Of a DNA stretch of 64,000 nt, positions 9,655 through 18,705 are shown one piece after another. This stretch comes from Ustilago trichophora (taxonomy: Eukaryota > Basidiomycota > Ustilaginomycetes > Ustilaginales > Ustilaginaceae). The stretch covers positions 434,001 through 498,000 of the forward strand of contig OOIN01000016.1 in NCBI GenBank assembly GCA_900323505.1, written 5' to 3'. The number at the start of each line of letters is the position of its first letter. The stretch's first letter is position 1. A program made the position numbers and the translations under genes. The notes under the pieces were generated by a model that worked only from the letters and a program-made list of their open reading frames with translations, was not told the origin of the DNA and did no database searches.

Positions 9655-11733
9655 ATGCCAGAGTCATCCCAAGCCGGCCCGAGCACGGGTCCAACAGCAC
9701 CATCACAACAACAACAACGACCTAGCTCAACGACCATGTCTCGCAGGCGATCCTCTAGCACCCGCTCTGGCCGTTCTCGACCCATCCGCCCGCGTGCCAC
9801 CTCTTCCATAAGCCAGCGCTCGGATGCCAGCAACCTGAGTAGCGGCCTGCAGCAACTCTCCTGGACGACGGGCGACTGCTTTGACTATGTCGACGATGAT
9901 GCACGCATAAGCGCTTTTTTGCACTGTCCCATCTGCTTGGGCCCATTCCTGGATCCTTATGCATCGTCCCTCTGCTCGCATACTTTCTGCAAACACTGCA
10001 TCACCACCGCGTTATCCGACAGTCTCTCCGTCGACGGCGAAGACGACCCACTGGTGGCAGCGGCCAACAAGCGCTGTCCAACATGTCGCACCCGAGTCGA
10101 GCTATCCGACTTTCAACCTACAGCACTGCTCATCAAGAACATGGTGGACACCCTCCGAGTCCGCTGCCCAAACGCTTTCAAAGGGTGCGAATATGAATGC
10201 GAGAGACATCTGCTTCGCGGTCATGTCTCCTCAGATTGCGCATACGAGTACGTGGATCAGAATTTGAACGAGGGCAAGCGATGCGGATGTTCGGCCAAGG
10301 TCATGCGCAAGGATTGGGCTTCGCATGGCATCGTCTGTCCGAAGCGCAAAGTCTCTTGTCCCACGTGTGATGCGATCATGTGCGCAGATGAGATGGACGG
10401 ACATGCGGAAACATGTTCCCCAGAACCGGCTAGCTGCGAGTATTGTGGATTGGACACGATCAAGAGTCGATTGTCGGGGCATGTTGCTGACGAGTGTGAG
10501 GATGCGCCAGTGATGTGCCCACATGCTGGATTCGGGTGCGACTGGATCGGTCCAAGGAGACGTCTTCAGCGCTCGGAAGATGCTGCTGGGAAAAGCACGC
10601 ACCGAACGCATCTCGAGGACGAATGCCGCTTCGAGCCACTCAAAGGCTTCTTTCATATCTTCACGCAGCATCTTTCCCAGCTCAAAGATGAAAATCTTGC
10701 CCTCAAGACCCGGGTTGAAGACCTTGAGACCCGACAGCAGGGTCAAGCGCGCCGAATCGACGACTGCGTTCACAGCTTGGGCAGCTGGTATCGTTCTGCT
10801 GGCGAGCTTCGCGGTAGTAATCTGGACCAAGCCAGGGCGAGGGGGTCGCAAGTTGGTGTGGATGGAGAGTGGGATGAGTTCCCCCTGGATGCGCAGAATT
10901 GGGAACGATCGTTGAGCCAGCAGAGTTTTGTGCGACAGTCGAGGGCGCAAAGTGCGGGTGCTGCTGTGGGGGGTGGTGTGGATCTTGCCAGTTGGGCGAG
11001 AAGACAGTATGGCGAGTTGGAGGGCGGGCGGGGCTCGCATCAGCAGAGGTTTGCGAATCCAGCGGCGGCGGTTGGGTCAGTTGAAGATGCGGTTGGGTCA
11101 TTGCAGAGATACTTGGCACCACCGGCTGCGGCTAGGTCCATGCCAACCAGTACGATGATGTCCTCACTCGGTGGTCATTCCCCCTCACCATCTCGTGAGC
11201 GCCCTTCGTACCTCGACACCATCCCCACCACCCGTCGCAGCGGCTCAACCTCGACCCACACCCCTCTCGAACATCCCACCCTACCTTCAGCCATTTCACC
11301 TGGCAGCAACCTCTACCCGGCATCCCACACCCCCACCACCGAAGACCATCTCTTAGACCGAACCCACCTCGACAGCGCTCTCTCCTCCCTAACCTCCACC
11401 CTCGCCGGACTCTCCTCCGGCCTCTCTAGCCTAGACAAGCGCACGGAAGAAGGCCACATCGCGGCAGTCAAGGCCGGATTCGATGCAGGAAGGGTACAGG
11501 AAGAAGTGGCAAGTTTACGACACGGATTGCACGCGGTCAGGATGCAAATTCATCAGTTGTTGATGCAGCAACAGCGATATGCGCTTTTCAACACTTCGCC
11601 GAGTGGCATTTTGGCGGGCAGAGAAGGTGAGGCTGGACCAAGTCAAGTCGTGGGAGCGGCACAGGCGAATATGCCTTTGCTCAGCCCTCCGCTACTGAGA
11701 CGCTGGGCTGGATTGGAACATACTAAACTCTAA
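9655..11733 (+). CDS. RING finger / TRAF-type zinc finger protein, probable E3 ubiquitin ligase
   Basis: The protein has 692 residues. After a Ser/Arg-rich N-terminus, a C3HC4 RING lies at about 90-150: CPICLGPF, then CSHTFCKHC, then CPTCRT. Two or more TRAF-type zinc fingers follow at about 165-300, seen as spaced Cys/His pairs such as CPNAFKGCEYECERHLLRGHVSSDC. A short coiled coil comes next at about 335-370 (QLKDENLALKTRVEDLETR). The remaining ~320 residues are Ser/Pro/Gly-rich, with a helical segment near the C-terminus. RING plus TRAF fingers points to an E3 ubiquitin ligase that binds partners through the fingers and coiled coil. There is no MATH domain, so it is not a classical TRAF. 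Its substrate is unknown. The gene is intron-free with its start at ATG 9655. Confidence 0.85.
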   Translation: MPESSQAGPSTGPTAPSQQQQRPSSTTMSRRRSSSTRSGRSRPIRPRATSSISQRSDASNLSSGLQQLSWTTGDCFDYVDDDARISAFLHCPICLGPFLDPYASSLCSHTFCKHCITTALSDSLSVDGEDDPLVAAANKRCPTCRTRVELSDFQPTALLIKNMVDTLRVRCPNAFKGCEYECERHLLRGHVSSDCAYEYVDQNLNEGKRCGCSAKVMRKDWASHGIVCPKRKVSCPTCDAIMCADEMDGHAETCSPEPASCEYCGLDTIKSRLSGHVADECEDAPVMCPHAGFGCDWIGPRRRLQRSEDAAGKSTHRTHLEDECRFEPLKGFFHIFTQHLSQLKDENLALKTRVEDLETRQQGQARRIDDCVHSLGSWYRSAGELRGSNLDQARARGSQVGVDGEWDEFPLDAQNWERSLSQQSFVRQSRAQSAGAAVGGGVDLASWARRQYGELEGGRGSHQQRFANPAAAVGSVEDAVGSLQRYLAPPAAARSMPTSTMMSSLGGHSPSPSRERPSYLDTIPTTRRSGSTSTHTPLEHPTLPSAISPGSNLYPASHTPTTEDHLLDRTHLDSALSSLTSTLAGLSSGLSSLDKRTEEGHIAAVKAGFDAGRVQEEVASLRHGLHAVRMQIHQLLMQQQRYALFNTSPSGILAGREGEAGPSQVVGAAQANMPLLSPPLLRRWAGLEHTKL

Positions 11734-11940
11734 ATCACTCCTGTCCGTTCAATAAAGGTTCATCCTGGTGCCCAACAAAGGGCAGCCAAGGACGTTCGTT
11801 CATGCTTGTCATCACACAGCCCGTGCATCGTTTTGAAGCTCGAATCACGGCATCCATCTGAGGCATGAGAGGGTGCTCGAATTGCATGACGACATACAGT
11901 TCGTTTCTCAACGACTGAGCTCTTCTACGATCCATCTACT

Positions 11941-14253
11941 CTAGAAGAAAGCCCAAGCAGTGCCGGTAGCAGCCATGACGGCACTCATTGCCAAGATCCC
12001 TACATCCACAGCGATCCTCCAACCCCTCATCTCCGCACCGAACAGCTTCATATTGGCCAGAAGGGGTCCGAATACGCAGGTAGCAAAAGCCAAAAAGGCA
12101 CCCAAAAAGGCCATCACCTGTTCGAACCCGGGCAAAACTACCGCGGTGAGGGCGATCAATGCCGTAATGGCGATTTTGAGGAACGTCTGCAAATTGTGCC
12201 GTGTACGTGGCTTGAATTTGCTCGTCAAGGCGGCGGCGCGAAGGGAGATGGTGGAGTTAGAGAGCGGATCCGCTTCAGAGGTAGCGTGGAGCTCTGGTGG
12301 GTGGTGATCTGTTGTGTGGGAGGGTGCTGTGGTGGGCGTGGCGAATGATACTCGGCCTGCATTGGCGTTGTTGGGTGAGATGGAGAGGGTCGTGTTTGTA
12401 GCTTCTGTCGTCAGGTGTTGGTCTGCGGTTTCTTGCTCTTCCACTCTCGAGCACTGTGCCTTGATCGACCTCGCGGCGCTACTTCTCCTCCTCCCCTTCC
12501 CCATCTTGCTTGCGTCAACACGTGCAGCTGTCTGATCATCTATCCCCAGCAAAATCTCGAACGTCGTCTGAATCGGTCTAGTCGCAAGTGCGAATTTCGA
12601 CAACGGGTTGATGACGATCAACCAGATTGCTACCCTGTTCAGCACCACCAGGAAACCCTCCGTGCGTGCGAGGTCTTTGGTGATCTCATCCGAGACGTTG
12701 AGTCCGAACATTGCATAGCCAACCATTCCCATGCTGAGGTAGAGGATGGTTGCTGCGACATAGGCAAGATTGAGCATGCGTGGGAATTGGGTGGGATCCT
12801 TCATGTCGCGTACGAGGGAAGGGATGATGGGATGCGAAGAGAAGCCGGACATGATAAGTCCAAAGCTCAGGGGGAGGCGGTCCCAGCGTGGGCCCAAGGT
12901 GGTGGGCGCGGGGGAGAATAGGCTTCCCGGTGCATCTCGTTTGATGAGCCCATCGGAAATTACAACGACGACGAGGGTGAAGGTGGAAACGATGCCGATG
13001 ACCGAGATGGGCGAGAGGAATTTGAGCGGTAAGAAGACGGTGGGGAGCACCAAGCAGTAGCCAAGGATCTTGAATGCGGATGGTGCGACTTCGGGGAAGA
13101 TGGCTGCCATTGAATCGCCGAATAGGATGATGAGGGCTACACTGACAGCCCACAGCTCCAGGCAGAAGAAGAGGCTGATGAGGATGCGTGCGGATGGACC
13201 GAAGGCGTAGCTTCCAATATCGGCGTAGGTGCGAAGAGAGGGTTCCTTGGACATGATTTTGGCCAACACTTTGCCGGTGTAGTTGGTGAGAAGGCCGCAG
13301 ACGAGGAAGAGGACCGTTCCGCCGATCCAGCCAGCATACGAGAAAGCAAGGGGGAGAGCGAGGATTCCCACTCCGACCAGTGCGTTGACCGTATTGAACC
13401 ACGATTGTAGCAAGGTGCTGTTGCCCAGTTCCAGAGTTTGATAGGCCGACTCGGATCGAGCTGAAACGGCACCAGATTCAGAAGCTCGCCGGAGTGCACC
13501 ATACGAGTTGGTCTTGTTCTTTGCCAAGTTGGCATCCGATGCACGAGTGCGCGAGAGCAACGGAGTCGCTTCCGAGTCTTTGCCTCGGTGCTGAGCTTGT
13601 TCAGCTTCATCTTCCGCAAATGGGTCTCGCAGGATGCCACCGGCAGCCGAGACACCGGAAGCGGTAGAAATGCGGTTGGGATTGAGCTTGCTATTCGACG
13701 CTCTTTCCCTTGGCCCAGCTAAGCGCTTGGGACTTCTGCTGCGGCTACGACTCCTCTCGTCCTCATCGGCACTCTCCAGCTGTTCCAGCCTCCTGTCTCT
13801 CGCCTTGGAGCCTCTTCTGCGTGATCTCTGTGTTGCGTTGGGCGGCAGCGCCTCGCCTTCCCATTCGAACTCGTCCGACGGTTCAAATCTCGCATCGCTC
13901 GCCATCGAAGCCGTGTCAGCATCTGTATCCGCATCCGTCCCAGATCTTGAGTGTGATGTGCTCCCATCATATTCGGACTCTTCGTCTCCAGAAATGTATT
14001 CCTGATCGTCATCGTACAGGCTATCCCCTTCTTCGAGGTCTTGCCCAGCCCAGCGTCGTTCGACAAAGGAAGGCGAGGTAGCGATATTGTTGCCGTAGAA
14101 AGCTTGCGAGCGCGAGTAGGACCACACGAGGTCAAGGCTGCTGCGCCATGCTGGCTGCTGGTTGTCGCCTCCTCCGCCGCCGCGACCGCGAGAGCTGGCG
14201 CGAGCGGCGTCGCGGGGCACGGGGATGCTCTTGTTGTTGGTACGCGCTGGCAT
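11941..14253 (-). CDS. AAAP-family amino acid transporter, vacuolar Avt1-like
   Basis: The protein has 770 residues. The first ~280 are a long hydrophilic, acidic and Ser/Arg-rich cytosolic tail. The transporter core starts near residue 283 (STLLQSWFNTVNALVGVGILALPLAF), which is the first-helix signature of the amino acid/auxin permease family, and about ten further hydrophobic helices follow. A hydrophilic loop of roughly 110 residues (about 600-710) interrupts the last helices, and the protein ends in a final hydrophobic helix. The long N-terminal tail is typical of fungal Avt1-type vacuolar exchangers, which load amino acids into the vacuole using the proton gradient. Substrate and membrane are inferred from the family. 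The start is ATG 14253 and there are no introns. Confidence 0.85.
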   Translation of the reverse strand: MPARTNNKSIPVPRDAARASSRGRGGGGGDNQQPAWRSSLDLVWSYSRSQAFYGNNIATSPSFVERRWAGQDLEEGDSLYDDDQEYISGDEESEYDGSTSHSRSGTDADTDADTASMASDARFEPSDEFEWEGEALPPNATQRSRRRGSKARDRRLEQLESADEDERSRSRSRSPKRLAGPRERASNSKLNPNRISTASGVSAAGGILRDPFAEDEAEQAQHRGKDSEATPLLSRTRASDANLAKNKTNSYGALRRASESGAVSARSESAYQTLELGNSTLLQSWFNTVNALVGVGILALPLAFSYAGWIGGTVLFLVCGLLTNYTGKVLAKIMSKEPSLRTYADIGSYAFGPSARILISLFFCLELWAVSVALIILFGDSMAAIFPEVAPSAFKILGYCLVLPTVFLPLKFLSPISVIGIVSTFTLVVVVISDGLIKRDAPGSLFSPAPTTLGPRWDRLPLSFGLIMSGFSSHPIIPSLVRDMKDPTQFPRMLNLAYVAATILYLSMGMVGYAMFGLNVSDEITKDLARTEGFLVVLNRVAIWLIVINPLSKFALATRPIQTTFEILLGIDDQTAARVDASKMGKGRRRSSAARSIKAQCSRVEEQETADQHLTTEATNTTLSISPNNANAGRVSFATPTTAPSHTTDHHPPELHATSEADPLSNSTISLRAAALTSKFKPRTRHNLQTFLKIAITALIALTAVVLPGFEQVMAFLGAFLAFATCVFGPLLANMKLFGAEMRGWRIAVDVGILAMSAVMAATGTAWAFF

Positions 14254-15435
14254 GTCGTCTTAGGTGCGCTGCATTCTACGAAACGGGTGGATCCGATCTT
14301 TAACTGTCCAGCGATAGGTGTTGAGTAGGATCGATTTGATAAAGTAAGTTTGACCGTGGGCGGGAAACTCTGACCCGTCGTTGAAATCAGTGTTGCAGCC
14401 AATTCGGACGATCCGAAGGGTATTGTTGATGGAGTGATGGTTTGAAAGGAAACGCTGGGATCGCCTCTCTACACTGATTTCCCTGTTCCCTTTCCTGTTG
14501 GTCAATCCAAGATTCGGAAGATTCCGAACGGGGTGTAAGGAGGTGAAGGCGGGGATGAACGAACCAATCAAACCAATTCCGCCTAGTCAGCGATTGATTG
14601 TGATTGTGACAGTGCAACAGCGTGTGTGTGTTGTTGTGTTTTCGAAATGTGCCAAGGCCTGACTCCGACTTTGTGAGGCTTCTCTGCTGCGAGTTGTGTG
14701 CGTTGTGTGTGGGGTTCAGCTGCAACTATCAAAATCGAGGCGGGACTTGATTGGATGGGCCTGGACTTTGGCAGAGATAAATCTTGAGCTGCAGACGGCG
14801 AGGTGTCTACAGCTCCTCGCTTCGGTGGGGTCCTGCTTTTTTGAAATTTCGAGAAACCTTTCTCTCTCTCTGGCTCCACTCCCACATGCGCCTCTCCGAA
14901 GTCACAGATAGAGACAAGAGGCAACAAACGAAGTGGGGGAAAGCTCAAAGATGGTACTGAACCCTCTCTTTTGTTTGTTTGATTTTGGTTCGACCGAGCT
15001 TCGAGCGACGTCGGCAACTCACACGATCTTTGCTCAAACAGAGGGGAGCACATGGACAAAGCTTTGCTCGTGCATGCCCTTGTGACCGCGGAAGCTTGCA
15101 AGTCGACGCTTTCTCGGCCGTCGTCTTGCTCTCTATCTCAGACATAGACGGCCAATTCAGCGGGCAAATTGGCCTTTCCCGTCCGCCTGTTTCGTGAGGT
15201 CAACCCACACTCCGCTTTCCGCCACTCCTTCTTGGTATGCTGCTGCAACTTACCCGCACAGGATGCATTTTCGGAACGCAGCCCACCACACAGGAGCATG
15301 CGTGCTTGCAGCAGACCTTCTACTCACTTTGCGGCTACTTGAGCGGATTCGCATCATTCAACGAGCTCTTCACAGTCACGACTCAATCACACCATGTCCG
15401 GGACAGAACTTTCATTGCGAGCTAAAGTCTAGCGC
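14254..15435. other. Intergenic upstream of the Avt-like gene; no gene recognised
   Basis: This 1.2-kb region lies between the start of the Avt-like gene and the stop of Dug1, both on the minus strand. It has GT-rich and CT-rich tracts (for example 14620-14645 and 14860-14880) and short ORFs without recognisable features. It should contain the promoter of the transporter gene. Confidence 0.55.
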
Positions 15436-16869
15436 TTAGTTGATGGCAGCAACCTCGTGCAGGTAAAGGCCGAGCAGCTTGGTACCTTCGATGTAGTTGG
15501 AAATGTCGAGCTTCTCGTTGATCGAGTGAGCTCCGTCGTCGCTCCTTCCCATGGGCAGCAAGAGCACATTCTTCTGCAGCGTATCGGCAAAGGTGAGCGT
15601 AACGGGGATCGAGCCACCTTCACGTGTAAGGTCGGGCTTGACACCGTAGATGGTCTCGGTAGCCTTGATGGCAGCTTCGTAGTTCCAATGGTTCGGGTCG
15701 GCCAACCAGGGCTTGCCGCCGTGCTCGCTGGTGATGTTCATCGTGTTCTTGCTGCCGATCTTGGCGAATTCGTCATTGACGTACTTGGTAACCAGCTCGT
15801 TGACTTTCTCGGGGGTCATGTCGGGGACGAGACGGAGCGAGAATTTGCCGACGACTTTGGCGGGGATGACGGTCTTGGTGCCTGGCTCGGAGAAGGCTCC
15901 CTCGATACCGTGCAGCGAAAGACAGGGGTATCGCATTCGGCCCATGAGGACGGTAGCCTTGTCGTCACTGACGGTAGTCTGGCTGCCAGTGGTACCCTCG
16001 ATGTCAGAAAGCGAAAAGTCCATAACGTCGTATCGCTTGCGCTCCTCGTCGGTCAGAGGTGCAACGAGCTCCTTGATACCAGGAATCAGGATCTCCCCCT
16101 TGGCAGTGACGAGCTTCGACATGATGGTAAAGAGATCGGTCATGGGCTCGTGAACAACACCACCAAAGACACCCGAGTGCAGGTCGCGAGCAGGTCCAGA
16201 GATGGCGAGCTTGAAGTAGGCGATACCACGAAGACCGTGGGTGAGGCAGGGCTTCTGGATACCCAACCAGTAGTTGTCCGAGATGCAAACGGCATCGACA
16301 CCCTGGAAGAACGAGTCCTTCTCAGCGGCGATGAGCTCATCGAGGCCGACACTTCCGCTCTCCTCCATACCTTCGAAGCAGAACTTGAGGTTGACGGGCA
16401 TGTCGATTCCGGCCTGCTGGTGGGCCTCGATGGCGTTGAGCCAGCCGAGGATAGGGCCCTTGTCATCAGTGGATCCACGACCATACATGCGGCCGGTCTT
16501 TTCGTCAGTGATCAGCTCGAAAGGCTCCGTGTCCCAACCGTCCGACTTGAGCGCAGGCTGTACGTCAAAGTGACCGTATACGAGAATGGTCTTCTTCTTG
16601 GGGTCCTTGCCGAGGTCTCCGAGGATGACGGGGGGCAGCTCGATCTCCTGTCCGTCAAGCACCTGTTTTCCGAGAGGCTTGAGCTCAGCAGTAGCACCAA
16701 GCGACTTGAGCTCGGCCAGCAACCAGTCGGCCATCTCGAAGCAGTGCTTGCGGTAAGCGGCATCACCAGAGACCGAAGGGATCGAAACAGCCTTGGCAAG
16801 ACGGTCGATCAGACCAGCCTTGTTGGCGTCGATCTGCGAGATGAACTTTTTCTGTTCTGCGGTGGCCAT
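15436..16869 (-). CDS. DUG1: Cys-Gly metallodipeptidase Dug1 (M20 family)
   Basis: The protein has 477 residues, the usual length for Dug1/CNDP2 enzymes. The dinuclear-metal ligands of peptidase family M20 are all visible: His100 and Asp102 in YGHFDVQP, Asp135 in RGSTDDKGP, the Glu pair at 169-170 in MEESGS, Asp198 in SDNYWLG and His448 in DDGAHSINE. The dimerisation domain contains RDLHSGVFGG. Dug1 hydrolyses Cys-Gly and, with Dug2 and Dug3, takes part in cytosolic glutathione breakdown. No signal peptide is seen. The gene is intron-free, starts at ATG 16869 and is divergent from the TRAPP subunit gene. Confidence 0.93.
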   Translation of the reverse strand: MATAEQKKFISQIDANKAGLIDRLAKAVSIPSVSGDAAYRKHCFEMADWLLAELKSLGATAELKPLGKQVLDGQEIELPPVILGDLGKDPKKKTILVYGHFDVQPALKSDGWDTEPFELITDEKTGRMYGRGSTDDKGPILGWLNAIEAHQQAGIDMPVNLKFCFEGMEESGSVGLDELIAAEKDSFFQGVDAVCISDNYWLGIQKPCLTHGLRGIAYFKLAISGPARDLHSGVFGGVVHEPMTDLFTIMSKLVTAKGEILIPGIKELVAPLTDEERKRYDVMDFSLSDIEGTTGSQTTVSDDKATVLMGRMRYPCLSLHGIEGAFSEPGTKTVIPAKVVGKFSLRLVPDMTPEKVNELVTKYVNDEFAKIGSKNTMNITSEHGGKPWLADPNHWNYEAAIKATETIYGVKPDLTREGGSIPVTLTFADTLQKNVLLLPMGRSDDGAHSINEKLDISNYIEGTKLLGLYLHEVAAIN

Positions 16870-17503
16870 CTTTGTCTATGTTGCGTGGGGTGGAAGTGAT
16901 GGTATGAAGAGGAGGGAGGAAGGAAGATCGGACGACAGTTTGAGAAGCCAAAGATAAGCCGCTGTTTCTTGTCTTGGGGCACAGAAAATTTCAATTTCTC
17001 GGAACATGAGTGGCTCGACCGTATCTGCACCAGACAAAGAGCGTTCCTGCGGCTTCTTTTTTCTTGTCCTCGTGACGCAGAGGCTTGCTGGATATCGCTT
17101 TTATCGGGCTCAGAGATACGAGTCCAGCCAAGCATCGAACAGCGTCGTTATCAGCTAAGGTGCTTTCTTGAGGCACTTTGATTGCTCTTTGTTGACCCTC
17201 ACCACCATCGCATATTGCGTTGCTACCATATTATGCTGTCCAGCATCGTAGCAATGGAAACTTAATTCAAGTCACCTGACGCTGCAGTAGTTATGCCACC
17301 ATTAGGCGTAGCCGCCTTTCTTGAGCGTGTGCTGCAGTTCCAAATTTCCTAACTTTCTTCCTCCACCATCACAAAGAACGCGCGCTCAAGCCACCATCTT
17401 CTGCCACCATCTCGTCTTACAACTCTTTCTATCATCAAGCTTGGACGAGCACGGACATCGGCCACCGAGCCCCGAACGTTGTACCTACGGCTAGTAACCC
17501 ACA
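16870..17503. other. Divergent promoter region between Dug1 and the TRAPP subunit
   Basis: This 634-bp region separates two divergent genes. I see no convincing ORF, repeat or TATA box. Confidence 0.55.
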
Positions 17504-18191
17504 ATGTCCTCTTCAACACCAAGAATAGTAAGCCAATCCATCCTGCGCAAATCAACCTCTGCAATCACCCTTTATTGACTCCCTCCTGCTTACACCACCA
17601 CAGCAAGCCCTAGCGATCATCTCTCCGCGCAATGGCCCCATCTACATGCGTCAATTTGGCTCATCCACATCTGAATCCTCTTCTCACGCTGCCGACCTCC
17701 GCTACCACTACTTTGCACATGCAGCCCTCGACGTAATGGACGAGCGCAGCGCCTCTTCTTCACGGACCAATGCCGAGCAGTACCTCGGCTTGCTATACAC
17801 GCTCGAGGACTTGGCGATCTATGGCTTTCAGAGCTGCACGCGGCTGCGATTCTTACTGATGCTGTCGTTGACCGATCATGCAGTGAGGGATATTGACATG
17901 CTGACGTTGTTTAAGGCAGTCTATTCGGCCTGGTTAAAGTACTCTGCGAATCCTTTTCACTCTTTGCCGCCGACAAACTTTGCAAAGAGCGCAGACGAGG
18001 AGAACGACTCGGGAAGGGCGCAGAGGGAGCTGGAGCAGAGACAGACGGCAGGTCAGCCAGTCCAATGTCGACAGATTAGAAGCGCGACGTTTGACGCTAG
18101 AATCGACCGTATCGTCTTCGGCTCCTCAAAAACGGCATCAACAAGCAACACAGCGGCGAGAACAGCAGCACCTCTAACGGCCACCCGATAG
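17504..18191 (+). CDS. TCA17: TRAPP complex subunit 2-like (Tca17/TRAPPC2L), one intron
   Basis: Exon 1 is 17504-17527 and encodes only eight residues. Exon 2 is 17604-18191. The 76-bp intron begins GTAAGC and ends CACAG, and the joined frame gives a protein of 203 residues. The start ALAIISPRNGPIYMRQF, the segment LRYHYFAHAALDVMDER, the motif EQYLGLLYTLEDLAIYGF and the end region ATFDARIDRIV match the longin-like fold of TRAPPC2L/Tca17. That subunit helps assemble the TRAPP tethering complex, which activates Ypt/Rab GTPases at the Golgi. The fungal protein has extra low-complexity residues before the last helix and a Thr/Ala-rich tail. The splice assignment rests on frame continuity and family similarity. 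Confidence 0.88.
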
Positions 18192-18705
18192 ATATACCCA
18201 ACAACACCTGCTCTTCACATGTACAGTAATCGCAATAGCACATCGTGCGCCATTCCGACTGTGCATGTCAGCCGCTTCTCAATGTCTTTGAAAACGGTGA
18301 GATTGCGTACCCCTTCCCCGTTTATATGGTCCACAGGAGACGTCAAGCGAATAGAGCCACTCTCAGCCGTCCCTTCGCTGCTTTTCATCACCTCACAGCG
18401 TCGGAAAGTTTCGAGACGCAGGCTGCTTGACACTCAACACAACCCTCCTCGACCTAGATCAAACCCCCAAATCCGGTTCACGAACCACCTTCCCAAACAG
18501 TCGCCTTCGATTGAGCCGCCACAAACAGCTTGCAGTGTGGTGTGCACAGATACGGGCGTCACATCTTTCTCACTTTCCGCTTTCGCACGCTTATTTTCCG
18601 GGTCACAGCAAGACCAGAAGAGCTCTAAAGGGTGTATTCACTAGATGGACATGTCGAGCAAACGAGGAGATTTCTAAAAGTCTAGAGTGTGGTCGTGGTG
18701 ATGTT
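18192..18705. other. Convergent 3' region; nothing recognised
   Basis: This 514-bp stretch lies between the 3' ends of the TRAPP subunit gene and the photolyase gene. It probably contains only 3' UTRs. Confidence 0.55.

Noticed and set aside
10231..11040. 269-codon open frame on the minus strand
   Set aside because: It overlaps the RING/TRAF zinc fingers antisense and shows no signature of its own.
15457..16899. 480-codon open frame on the plus strand
   Set aside because: It is the antisense shadow of Dug1, whose catalytic motifs are all on the minus strand.
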